A program made the translations under genes and the position numbers. The notes beneath the pieces are model-generated. The model searched no databases and was not told the DNA's origin. It saw nothing but the letters and a program-made list of their open reading frames with translations. Source: JAOUEA01 sp040511595 (GTDB lineage: Bacteria > Actinomycetota > UBA4738 > HRBIN12). From it: 64,000 nt of DNA. Within the stretch, counting starts at the first letter, position 1. Each line of letters opens with the position of its first letter. The stretch lies in assembly GCA_040511595.1 (NCBI GenBank), contig JBEVGU010000038.1, positions 26,278-90,277 of the forward strand, in the 5' to 3' direction. Below, one piece after another: positions 7,316 to 14,265 of the stretch.

Positions 7316-8206
7316 GTGAACGAGCACGATCGGCTCGTCGATCGAGCCGCGCGCGAAGCACGCACGGTGTTGTTCGTCGGTGGCCTGGATGCCGGCAAGA
7401 GCACCCTCGCGCGCGCCACGGCGGCGTTCGCGCTTCGCCTCGGCCGCACCGTTGCCTACCTCGATGCCGACGTGGCCCAGAAGACCGTGGGACCGCCCGC
7501 CACGGTGGGGCTCAAACACATCCACACGCCCGACGACCTCACGTTCGAACGCCTCTCGCAACCCGACGCACTCGGGTTCGTCGGGTCGACCGGTCCCCAA
7601 GGGCACGTGCTGCCGCTCGTGGGCGCCCTCGTCCGTCTGCGCGACAGGGGCCGAGCCGAGGGCGCCGACCTGATCGTGGTCGACACGAGCGCGATGGTGA
7701 GCGGCATCTGGGGCCAGCTCGTGAAGTACTACAAGGTCGACCTGCTCGAGCCCGACCTCGTCGTGGGACTGCAGCGGGGGGAGGAGCTCGAACCCGTGCT
7801 GGGGGTGATCCAGCGCTTCTTCGGGGTCGAGCTCGCGACCCTGCCCGTGCATCCGAAGGTCGTGACCACCGGTGTCGACCACCGGTCCGAGCAGCGTGAG
7901 CGGGCCATGGCCGGCTACTTCGCAGGTGAGCTGCAACGCTTTCGAGTGAAACCCACCGTGTTCATGCCGACCCTGCCGCCCCTGTTCGATCTGCGTGAGC
8001 TCGACCGGTTGCTGGTCGGTCTGTCCGACGGCGCCGGCGGGTTCACGGGTCTCGGCTACCTCGAGTACGTGCCCGAGGATCAAGGACTGCGGTTGATCTC
8101 GCCCGTGGCAGAGCCGCCGAAAGCGCTTAGACTGGGGTCCGTTCGTCTGGGGGAGACCTTCCGCGTCAAGCGTGTCGACCTCCGGAACCTCTTCGGAACC
8201 GAGTGA
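7316..8206 (+). CDS. Clp1/Grc3-like P-loop polynucleotide 5'-kinase family protein
   Basis: 296 residues from GTG 7316. Walker A is GLDAGKST near residue 23, followed by YLDADVAQKTVGPPATVGL, whose D-x-D-x-Q and GPPA-x-GL sequence is the hallmark of the Clp1/Grc3/archaeal polynucleotide kinase P-loop. LIVVDTSAMVSG is the Walker B strand and GLQRGEELEPVL follows. The C-terminal ~90 residues (FMPTLPPLFDLRELDRLLV) resemble the domain after the kinase core. Family members phosphorylate 5'-OH ends of RNA or DNA. It lies between an HTH regulator and a ribosomal protein gene, suggesting an RNA-end-processing role (inference). Activity is unproven. Confidence 0.75.
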   Translation: MNEHDRLVDRAAREARTVLFVGGLDAGKSTLARATAAFALRLGRTVAYLDADVAQKTVGPPATVGLKHIHTPDDLTFERLSQPDALGFVGSTGPQGHVLPLVGALVRLRDRGRAEGADLIVVDTSAMVSGIWGQLVKYYKVDLLEPDLVVGLQRGEELEPVLGVIQRFFGVELATLPVHPKVVTTGVDHRSEQRERAMAGYFAGELQRFRVKPTVFMPTLPPLFDLRELDRLLVGLSDGAGGFTGLGYLEYVPEDQGLRLISPVAEPPKALRLGSVRLGETFRVKRVDLRNLFGTE

Positions 8207-8218
8207 AAGGCCTACCGC

Positions 8219-8320
8219 TTGCCGTCGCTGATCAAGAAGCGCCGCAAGAAGATGCGGAAGAAGAAGCACAAGAAGCTCCTGAAGCGCACGCGGCACCAGC
8301 GCATGAAGCTGGGTAAGTAA
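8219..8320 (+). CDS. Small ribosomal protein bS22-like (AURKAIP1/COX24 domain)
   Basis: 33 residues from TTG 8219, preceded by a GAAAGG SD; too short for usual ORF calling. The sequence reads MPSLIKKRRKKMRKKKHK then KLLKRTRHQRMKLGK, almost entirely basic. This is the signature of the actinobacterial extra small-subunit protein bS22, related to mitochondrial AURKAIP1/mS38, which binds 16S rRNA near the decoding site. It follows the polynucleotide kinase gene by 12 nt and precedes the lipoprotein hydrolase by 12 nt. A good lineage marker for Actinomycetota. Confidence 0.88.
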   Translation: MPSLIKKRRKKMRKKKHKKLLKRTRHQRMKLGK

Positions 8321-8332
8321 GCGCGACCGGCT

Positions 8333-9115
8333 GTGCACGCGCCCCGATCCCGGCTCGTCCGGCTCGCGGCCGCGATGTCGGTCGCGACCATCGTCCTCGT
8401 GGCCTGTGACGACGCGGATCCGTCCGCGCCGCCGGCCGGGTCCGAGGCCGTCTCCTTCACCACCGCCGACGGGGTCGAGATCGACGGACGGCTCTTCGGC
8501 GATCCGGGCTCTTCGGCCGGCGTGGTGCTCGCCCACATGCAACCCGCCGATCAGACGTCGTGGTACGGCTTCGCGGAGACTTTGGCCGACGAGGGCTACC
8601 GGGCGCTCACCTTCAACTTCCGCGGCTATTGCCCCGGCGGCGAAGCCGGGTGCTCCGGCGGCGAGACCGACCAGGCCCAGCTGTGGCAGGACGTGGAGGC
8701 GGCCGCTGGGTTCCTCCGCTCGAAGGGGGTGCCCAGGATCGGAGTGATCGGCGCCAGCATGGGCGGGACGGCCGCCCTGGTGGCGGCCTCTCAGCCGGGG
8801 TCTCGCATCGGCTCCGCCGCCACGCTCTCGGCGCCGATGTCGATCGGGGCGCTCACGGTGACGCCGGAGCAACTCTCGTCGACGGGCGCCGCCAAGCTCT
8901 TCGTCGCCGGCAACGGCGACGCCGTCGCGGCCGAGGCCGCGCAGCAGCTCTACGACCTGAGCATCCCGCCGAAGCGCGTGGAGATCTTCCCGTCGGAGGA
9001 CCACGGCACCGACCTGCTCGAGGGCAACCAGGGCCCGAACGTGCGGCAACTGCTGCTGCGCTGGCTCGCGCAGTTCCTGCCCGAGGCCCCCGCCGGCGAC
9101 GAGAGCTCGTCGTGA
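8333..9115 (+). CDS. Lipoprotein alpha/beta hydrolase
   Basis: 260 residues from GTG 8333. The N-terminus has a basic start, a hydrophobic stretch and a lipobox (IVLVAC, Cys near residue 25), so it should be a surface lipoprotein. The rest is an alpha/beta hydrolase: ADGVEIDGRLFG, FNFRGYCPGG, nucleophile elbow GASMGG, and a late acid/His pair in FPSEDHGTDLLEG. Resembles dienelactone hydrolase-like esterases. An acidic Ser-rich tail closes it. The stop overlaps the next GTG. Substrate unknown. Confidence 0.82.
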   Translation: MHAPRSRLVRLAAAMSVATIVLVACDDADPSAPPAGSEAVSFTTADGVEIDGRLFGDPGSSAGVVLAHMQPADQTSWYGFAETLADEGYRALTFNFRGYCPGGEAGCSGGETDQAQLWQDVEAAAGFLRSKGVPRIGVIGASMGGTAALVAASQPGSRIGSAATLSAPMSIGALTVTPEQLSSTGAAKLFVAGNGDAVAAEAAQQLYDLSIPPKRVEIFPSEDHGTDLLEGNQGPNVRQLLLRWLAQFLPEAPAGDESSS

Positions 9116-9897
9116 CGCGGCCGATCGTCTTCTGCACGGACTACGGGCTCGCCGACGTGTTCGTGGGAGTCTGCCACGGGGTCATGGCCGCGATCGCGCC
9201 GGACTCCCGAGTGATCGACCTCACCCACTCCGTGCCGCGACAGGACGTGGTGCGCGGCGCCGTCGCGATCGGACGCGCCACCCCCTTCATGCCCGCGGAC
9301 GCCGTCTACGTGGCCGTCGTCGACCCCGGCGTGGGCTCGGAGCGCCACCCGATCGCCCTCCGCGCGGCGACGGGAGCCCTGCTCGTCGGACCAGACAACG
9401 GCGTGCTCTCGCTCGCGTGGGCGTCGCTCGGCGGGATCGAGGCGGCCGTCACGATCGAGGATCATCGGGTGATGCTGCATCCCGTGTCGACGACGTTCCA
9501 TGGACGCGATGTCTTCGCCCCGACAGGAGCCCATCTCGCCGGCGGGTTCCCGCTCGAGGAGGTGGGGCCGTCGATCGAGCCCGATGCGCTGTCGATGGTC
9601 GACATGCCCGCACCGATGGTCACGCCCGGCGCGGTCGGGACTCGGGTGGTCGACGTCGACGCGTTCGGCAACGTGCAGCTGAGCGCCCGCCCGGTCGATC
9701 TCGACGCCGCGGACCTCGGCAATCCACTCGGCATAGCAGGGCGACAGGTACCGCTCGTCTCGACCTTCGCCGACGTACCCGAAGGCGTGCTCGCCGCGAT
9801 CATCGACTCCCAGGGCTCCATCGCCCTCATCGTGAACCGGGGGAGCGCAGCCCAGATGCTGAATCTCCGCGTGGGCAGCAGCGTGGTCCTGGAGTGA
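9112..9897 (+). CDS. SAM hydroxide adenosyltransferase (DUF62 family)
   Basis: 261 residues, GTG start overlapping the hydrolase stop (GTGA). Characteristic blocks in order: FCTDYGLADVFVGVCHGVM, DLTHSVPRQDV, VDPGVGSERHPI, VGPDNGVLSLAW, STTFHGRDVFAPTGAHLA, then a C-terminal barrel with VDAFGNVQLS. These are the S-adenosylmethionine-binding residues of the DUF62/fluorinase superfamily. Non-halogenating members use water to split SAM into adenosine and methionine. The halogenase-specific loop is not evident, so SAM hydrolysis is the likely activity. Cytosolic; physiological role unclear. Confidence 0.88.
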   Translation: MTRPIVFCTDYGLADVFVGVCHGVMAAIAPDSRVIDLTHSVPRQDVVRGAVAIGRATPFMPADAVYVAVVDPGVGSERHPIALRAATGALLVGPDNGVLSLAWASLGGIEAAVTIEDHRVMLHPVSTTFHGRDVFAPTGAHLAGGFPLEEVGPSIEPDALSMVDMPAPMVTPGAVGTRVVDVDAFGNVQLSARPVDLDAADLGNPLGIAGRQVPLVSTFADVPEGVLAAIIDSQGSIALIVNRGSAAQMLNLRVGSSVVLE

Positions 9898-9904
9898 GGT
9901 GATC

Positions 9905-10066
9905 TCAGGCCGAGGCCGATGCCGAGGCGCTCGGCAGCTGGCCGGGGCTCGCCGGCCCGGGCAAGGGTTGGTCCGCGTCGCCGCTCGCGATCACGAACTG
10001 GGCGACCGCCGCCGCGACGATCAGCACGAACAGGACGACGATCATGAGGAAGGTCGGCCTGCGCAT
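9905..10066 (-). CDS. 53-residue single-TM hypothetical protein
   Basis: Small minus-strand gene. MRRPTFLMIVVLFVLIVAAA begins a single membrane segment (residues ~6-27), followed by a short exported or periplasmic tail rich in Pro, Ser and Ala that ends in an ASASASA repeat. No SD is obvious; a TAGCCT hexamer lies just upstream. Convergent to the SAM hydrolase gene, 7 nt apart. No family recognised. Confidence 0.5.
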   Translation of the reverse strand: MRRPTFLMIVVLFVLIVAAAVAQFVIASGDADQPLPGPASPGQLPSASASASA

Positions 10067-10100
10067 CTCGGGCCGAGGCTAGCAGGCGCCCAAGGGGCCT

Positions 10101-10913
10101 TTACGGAGCGTCGTGCACGCCCGAACCGAGGGCCCCTTCGGCGCGCTCGCGCATCTGTACCATCACGGCTCGAAGACGCGCCGGGTCGGTGAGGTACGTG
10201 CGCAGGTCGACCTCGAGCGAGACCGCTCCTCGGTAGCCGTCGGCCGCGAGTACGTCACAGAACGCGTCGAGGTCGAGCACTCCCTGCCCAGGCGGCAGGT
10301 GGGAGTCCCAGCCCTTCCCCGCGTTGTCGGATAGGTGCACGTGCCGGAGCCGGTCGCCGAACCGGCGGCGGACCTCGATCGGGTCGTGCCCGGCGACCGC
10401 GGCGTGACTCGTGTCGAGCACGAGGTGCGGCAACCCTTCGAGCTCCTCGAGATCCTGGTTCGCGTGGAGCGTGACGCTCCGTCGCCCCATGCGCAGGGGG
10501 AACATGTTCTCGATGGCGACCGTGACGCCGGTGCGCTGTTCCAGGACCGGAAGCTCCTCGACGAGCCATCGCCGGTACGCCGATTGCCACCGGAACGGCG
10601 GGTGCATCACGACCGTCGGCACCTCGGCCTGCTCGGCGACCTGGATCGCCCGGTCGATCTTGCCGATCGGATCCGTGCCCCAGACCTTCCTGGTCACGAG
10701 GAGGGCCGGCGCGTGGATCGCGCCGATCGTGAGGCCGTGCTCCTTCGCCAGCGCCCGCATGCGGTCGGGGTCCTGGCTTGCGGGGTCCTTCGTGACCATC
10801 ACCTCGACGCCGGTGTATCCGGTCTCGGCCACGATGCGGAACGTGTTCGAGAGCGGCCGGGCGAAGAACGCGGCGGAGGAGAAGAGCAGGTGGGGAATGG
10901 TCACGACCTCCAT
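10101..10913 (-). CDS. Sugar phosphate isomerase/epimerase-like TIM-barrel protein
   Basis: 270 residues from ATG 10913; a TTG nine nt upstream is possible. AP-endonuclease-2/xylose-isomerase-like barrel: VAETGYTGVEVMV, TIGAIHAP, VMHPPF, VAIENMFP, LVLDTSHAAVAGHDP, HVHLSD and SLEVDLR, with the metal-ligand pattern E-D-H-D-H-E. Proteins of this fold isomerise or epimerise sugars, or cleave abasic DNA (endonuclease IV). The absence of the full Nfo signature favours the sugar-isomerase side. Monocistronic, divergent from the membrane gene at 10970. Confidence 0.8.
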   Translation of the reverse strand: MEVVTIPHLLFSSAAFFARPLSNTFRIVAETGYTGVEVMVTKDPASQDPDRMRALAKEHGLTIGAIHAPALLVTRKVWGTDPIGKIDRAIQVAEQAEVPTVVMHPPFRWQSAYRRWLVEELPVLEQRTGVTVAIENMFPLRMGRRSVTLHANQDLEELEGLPHLVLDTSHAAVAGHDPIEVRRRFGDRLRHVHLSDNAGKGWDSHLPPGQGVLDLDAFCDVLAADGYRGAVSLEVDLRTYLTDPARLRAVMVQMRERAEGALGSGVHDAP

Positions 10914-10957
10914 CGTAGGCAACGGGGAGCCCCGGCGTCGCCCCGAGGTGGCCCCCG

Positions 10958-10970
10958 TATGCTGGGCCCA
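10958..10970 (+). promoter_or_regulatory. -10 element of leaderless promoter
   Basis: TATGCT at 10958-10963 is followed by six bases and then the ATG at 10970, placing the expected transcription start on the start codon. No SD is present. Inference from spacing. Confidence 0.4.
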
Positions 10971-11677
10971 TGTGGGTGTTCCCGCTGGTCGCCGCCGTGG
11001 TCGCCGTGGTCTTCGCCGGCCTCGTCACGAGGCAGTACCTCGCCCGCCGCCGCCCGTACCAACTCGCCTGGGCGCTCTCGCTCGTGATGTACGCGGTGGC
11101 TTCGGCCGCCGTCGTGCTCGGAGCCTCGGGGGGCTGGACCCCCGGAGAGTTCAAGCTCTACTGGGCCCTCGGGGCGGTGTTGAACGTGCCGTTCCTCGCC
11201 GGAGGCGAGCTGATGCTGCTGGTCCGCAACCGCGTGTTCCAGGCCGGCGTGTGGGTCGTGCTCGTGTTCGTGACCGCCTACACCGTGTCGGTCCTGAGGG
11301 GCGCGTCGCTCGATGCGGCGGCGCTCACTACGGACCTGCCGTCGGGCAAACTCGTGTTCGGCGACGGTTCGGCGGCGCACCGGCTGCCGCAGCTGATCTC
11401 GATCCCCTCGTACCTCGTGCTGCTCGGGGGCGCCCTGTGGTCGGCCTGGCGCCTGCGGGGGCGCCGCGAGCTCCGCGACCGGTTCGTCGGCACCCTGTTG
11501 ATCGTCCTCGGCGCGAGCGTCATCGCGGGGTTCGGTTCCGCGTTCGCGGCGCTGGGGTACCTGGCGTCGTTCTCGGTGGCGCTGGCGGTGGGCATCGTGG
11601 TGATGTTCCTGGGGTTCCTGCGCGCAAGCCGGCCGGCTATCGCGCCGGCCGAGAGGGCGTCGGAGCCTGTCTTCTGA
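10970..11677 (+). CDS. Seven-helix integral membrane protein, function unknown
   Basis: 235 residues with about seven hydrophobic segments: ~1-20, 33-51, 62-83, 86-107, 139-157, 172-192 and 196-214. A charged loop RRRELRDR precedes the last pair. The start MWVFPLVAAVVAVVFAGLVT is itself a membrane helix. No catalytic motif or family recognised. Probably translated from a leaderless mRNA. Convergent with the anti-sigma gene, 7 nt apart. Confidence 0.7.
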   Translation: MWVFPLVAAVVAVVFAGLVTRQYLARRRPYQLAWALSLVMYAVASAAVVLGASGGWTPGEFKLYWALGAVLNVPFLAGGELMLLVRNRVFQAGVWVVLVFVTAYTVSVLRGASLDAAALTTDLPSGKLVFGDGSAAHRLPQLISIPSYLVLLGGALWSAWRLRGRRELRDRFVGTLLIVLGASVIAGFGSAFAALGYLASFSVALAVGIVVMFLGFLRASRPAIAPAERASEPVF

Positions 11678-11684
11678 TGCCGGA

Positions 11685-12452
11685 TCAGGCGGCGGCGGAG
11701 GTGCCCGACTCCGAGGCGCGCCACTGCACGTCGGTCGGGGCGTCGGCGGGAGCGTCGGCCGGCTCGATCGAGATCCACAGGTCGTCGTAGCTGCTGGGGT
11801 CGAACGGCACCACCAGGAACACGCGGCCGGCATCGGGCAGGAAGTCGACCACGAAGGTCGGCGTGCCGCCCGACACGAGCCACACCCGATAGACCAGCCC
11901 CGCGGGCGGGGAGGGCACGCCCTCGCCCATGACGTAGAACTCCTCTTCGCCGGGGGCCGAGACCTCGTTCACCGGACCGACGGGCACGAGGCGGGCGTCG
12001 GGGCGCTGTGCGATCAGGGCTGCGTTCGCGAGCGCGTCGGCCCGTCCGTCGGCGTTGTTGGCCCGGATGTTCTGGCTGACCGTGAGGCCGGCGAGGCCCA
12101 CCACCACGGCGACCCCGGCGGCCACGGCGAACATCTGCATCGGCCTGCGGCGGGGTGCCGGCGGCTCGAGCTCGTGGTGCAGGCGGGGCAGCAGCGTCTC
12201 GGGCGGCGCGATCGGCTCGGCCGCGAACGCGAGGTCGGCCGAGATCTGCTGGAAGGTCGCGAGCGAGTCACGACAGGCGCCGCATCCGGGCACGTGCTCG
12301 GAGAGCAGCCGGTCGGCCTCGGCGGCGTCGTCGCCGGAGAGGCTGCGCAGCACGTAGCCGGCCAGCAGCTCCTCGATATGCTCGTGGTCCTCGATCACTC
12401 GGTCCTCCGGGTCCTGGGGCGATCCATGGGGCGGTTCATGGGGCGGTTTCAT
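11685..12452 (-). CDS. RskA-type zinc anti-sigma factor
   Basis: 255 residues. N-terminal anti-sigma domain with a zinc-binding H-x3-C-x2-C (HVPGCGAC, His53, Cys57, Cys60), one membrane helix (~106-126, FAVAAGVAVVVGLAGL), then an extracytoplasmic C-terminal domain with GLVYRVWLV and FLVVPFDPSSYDDLWIS typical of RskA-like anti-sigma factors. It would hold the neighbouring ECF sigma at the membrane until regulated proteolysis or redox change. The ATG overlaps the sigma stop (ATGA), fixing a near-equal ratio. The first ten codons are built from repeated CATGGGGCGG-like units. Confidence 0.88.
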   Translation of the reverse strand: MKPPHEPPHGSPQDPEDRVIEDHEHIEELLAGYVLRSLSGDDAAEADRLLSEHVPGCGACRDSLATFQQISADLAFAAEPIAPPETLLPRLHHELEPPAPRRRPMQMFAVAAGVAVVVGLAGLTVSQNIRANNADGRADALANAALIAQRPDARLVPVGPVNEVSAPGEEEFYVMGEGVPSPPAGLVYRVWLVSGGTPTFVVDFLPDAGRVFLVVPFDPSSYDDLWISIEPADAPADAPTDVQWRASESGTSAAA

Positions 12453-13012
12453 GGGCGGTCGAGCACCCCTCTGAGCTTGCGCATCGCCGCCAAGGTGCGG
12501 GTCTTGACGGTGCCGAGGGGGATCTGTAGTCGTTCGGCGATCTGCACCTGCGTCGATCCGTCGAAATACGCCATCTCGAGCACCTGTCGTTGTTCCGGGG
12601 GGAGCGTCTCGAGCGCCGCACGGACCTCGAGCCGCCGATCGGCCACGTCGGCCGCGTCGGCTACGCCCTCCGCTGGGTCTTCGACGGCCAGCGGCTCGAG
12701 GTTCGCCGCTCGTTGCTGGCGGGCCCGGATGCGTTCTTCGCGTCGCACGGTGTCGACCGCCCGATGGTGCACGAGCGAGAGGAAGAACGTGCGGAAGGCG
12801 CCCCGTGCCGGGTCGAACGCCTCGGGCGCCCGCCAGAGCGCCATGAACGCGTCGTGCACGACGTCCTGCGCGAGCAGCTGCTGCCCGGTGATGCGATATG
12901 CGAGCCCGTACGATGACGCGGAGTACCGACGGTACAGCTCGTCGAAGGCCAAGCGATCCCCGTCGATGAGGCGGCGGTGCAGCTCCAGATCGTCGCGATC
13001 GCCCTCGCGCAT
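12449..13012 (-). CDS. ECF-family RNA polymerase sigma factor
   Basis: 187 residues from ATG 13012, preceded by a GGGAGG SD; the frame is open far upstream but that part is not sigma sequence. Region 2: DRLAFDELYRRYSASSYGLAYRITG, DVVHDAFMALWR and FRTFFLSLVHHRAVDTVRRE. Region 4: LPPEQRQVLEMAYFDGSTQVQIAERL then PLGTVKTRTLAAMRKLR. Resembles the SigK/SigL group that pairs with RskA-type anti-sigmas, as here. Target promoters unknown. Confidence 0.92.
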   Translation of the reverse strand: MREGDRDDLELHRRLIDGDRLAFDELYRRYSASSYGLAYRITGQQLLAQDVVHDAFMALWRAPEAFDPARGAFRTFFLSLVHHRAVDTVRREERIRARQQRAANLEPLAVEDPAEGVADAADVADRRLEVRAALETLPPEQRQVLEMAYFDGSTQVQIAERLQIPLGTVKTRTLAAMRKLRGVLDRP

Positions 13013-13087
13013 GGGGCGTATCCTCCCAGACGTCCCCGGCCAGACCTCTCCGGCGGAACCCCGCGGCCCCCGGTACGCTCTGCGCCG

Positions 13088-13330
13088 ATGACGCTCCCGA
13101 AGGTCGTGCTGTACTCCCGCCCGGGCTGTCACCTCTGCGACGAGGCCCGCGAGGTGGTCCTCGCCGAGCGGTGCACGACGCCATTCGAGCTCGAGGAGAT
13201 CGACATCGAGACCGATGACGCGCTGCTGCTCGACTACGGCATGAGGATCCCCGTGGTCACGATCGGTGGTGACGAGGCGTTCGAGTACACCGTCGATGCC
13301 CGGGCCTTCGCGGAACTCGTTCGAGGCTGA
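13088..13330 (+). CDS. Glutaredoxin-like thiol protein (DUF836 type)
   Basis: 80 residues. The thioredoxin fold starts VVLYSRPGCHLCDEARE with a C-x2-C redox centre, has a cis-Pro strand IPVVTIGG, and ends with a helix. Short glutaredoxin-like proteins of this type are common beside rex and haem genes in actinobacteria and probably reduce disulfides or act in redox signalling. A TACGCT hexamer at 13074-13079 precedes ATG 13088 by 8 nt with no SD, suggesting a near-leaderless mRNA. Eighty nt upstream of rex. Confidence 0.82.
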   Translation: MTLPKVVLYSRPGCHLCDEAREVVLAERCTTPFELEEIDIETDDALLLDYGMRIPVVTIGGDEAFEYTVDARAFAELVRG

Positions 13331-13354
13331 CAGGGAAGGCCGTGGCTCCCCGCT

Positions 13355-13390
13355 TGTGACCTTGTGAACGGTGCGAGGCCGAGCTAGGCT
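13355..13390 (+). promoter_or_regulatory. rex promoter with tandem Rex-like half sites
   Basis: TTGTGA (13363-13368) and TAGGCT (13385-13390) form a -35/-10 pair with a 16-bp spacer. The -35 is part of a direct repeat TTGTGACC-TTGTGAAC (13355-13370); each unit matches a Rex half site (TTGTGAA). Rex genes are often autoregulated, so this may be a degenerate operator. Inference. Confidence 0.4.
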
Positions 13391-13410
13391 GAAGCCATGC
13401 AGCGGAGCGC

Positions 13411-14103
13411 ATGCCGATGGTGAGGGATCGGTCGATCCCGGAGGCCACGGTGGGCCGACTCCCCCTCTACCTGCGAGCGCTGGTCGACCTGGCCGAGGCC
13501 GGCGCAGGCACGGTCTCGAGCGACGAGCTGGCCGAGGCGGCCGGCGTGAACTCCGCGAAGGTTCGCAAAGACCTGTCGCACCTCGGCTCGTACGGCACGA
13601 GAGGCGTCGGCTACGACGTCGCATACCTGATCCATCAGATCCGGCGGGAGCTCGGTCTCACGCAGCACTGGGCGATCGTCATCGTCGGCATCGGCAACCT
13701 CGGCCATGCCCTCGCGAACTACGGTGGGTTCGCCGAGCGAGGGTTCCGGATCGCGGCGCTCGTGGACGTCGACGACGCTCGCGTGGGCGAGCAGGTGGGC
13801 GAACTGCGGATCGAGCATGTCGACTCGCTGTCACGCCTGGTCGAGGAGCTCGACATCGCGATCGGCGTCATCGCGACCCCCGCGACGGCGGCCCAAGAGG
13901 TGGCCGACGGTCTCACGGAGGCCGGTGTGCGATCGATCCTGAACTTCGCGCCCGCGATGATCGCCGTGCCTCCCGGGGTGTCGGTCCGCAAGGTCGATCT
14001 CGCGATCGAGCTCCAGATCCTCGCGTTCTACGAGCAGCGAAAGGCCACCCTCGCCGACGTGAAGCGGCGAGGCCGCGCCGTGGCAGACGTCACCCGCGCA
14101 TGA
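13411..14103 (+). CDS. rex: Redox-sensing transcriptional repressor Rex
   Basis: 230 residues. N-terminal winged helix (~20-75) with VNSAKVRKDLSHLGSYGTRGVGYDV, the conserved DNA-binding segment of Rex, then a Rossmann domain with GIGNLGHAL (93-101), VDVDD, GVIATPA and NFAP, and a C-terminal domain-swap helix ELQILAFYEQ. Rex senses NADH/NAD+ and leaves DNA when NADH rises. Strong matches to its operator lie before the nuo operon (32855) and between the bc and ccdA operons (19061), so it probably controls the respiratory chain of this window. ATG 13411 or 13417 could start it. Confidence 0.95.
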   Translation: MPMVRDRSIPEATVGRLPLYLRALVDLAEAGAGTVSSDELAEAAGVNSAKVRKDLSHLGSYGTRGVGYDVAYLIHQIRRELGLTQHWAIVIVGIGNLGHALANYGGFAERGFRIAALVDVDDARVGEQVGELRIEHVDSLSRLVEELDIAIGVIATPATAAQEVADGLTEAGVRSILNFAPAMIAVPPGVSVRKVDLAIELQILAFYEQRKATLADVKRRGRAVADVTRA

Positions 14104-14124
14104 AGCGAGCATGGCGTCGCGCCG

Positions 14125-14238
14125 CTACTTCGAGATCGTGACCCAGAGGGCGATGAAGACGACGATGATCATGATGCCCATCAGGATGAACTGCACGCTT
14201 CCCTGTTCGAGCAGCGGGACCTCGATGTTGGCGATCAT
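14125..14238 (-). CDS. 37-residue single-TM peptide, end of bc operon
   Basis: MIANIEVPLLEQGSVQFILM opens a short protein whose residues ~17-34 form one membrane helix (FILMGIMIIVVFIALWV), closing TISK. A strong SD (AGGGAAGGA) stands 7-8 nt before the ATG. It lies 27 nt after the accessory membrane gene and is the last gene of the bc operon. Size and placement recall the tiny subunits that stabilise respiratory complexes (CydX, PetN-like), but no family match can be claimed. Confidence 0.6.
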   Translation of the reverse strand: MIANIEVPLLEQGSVQFILMGIMIIVVFIALWVTISK

Positions 14239-14265
14239 GTGTTCGTCCTTCCCTGATGAGGTTGC

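Noticed and set aside
13355..13372. Canonical Rex palindrome before rex
   Set aside because: The half sites are in direct, not inverted, orientation; I list it only as a putative autoregulatory promoter.
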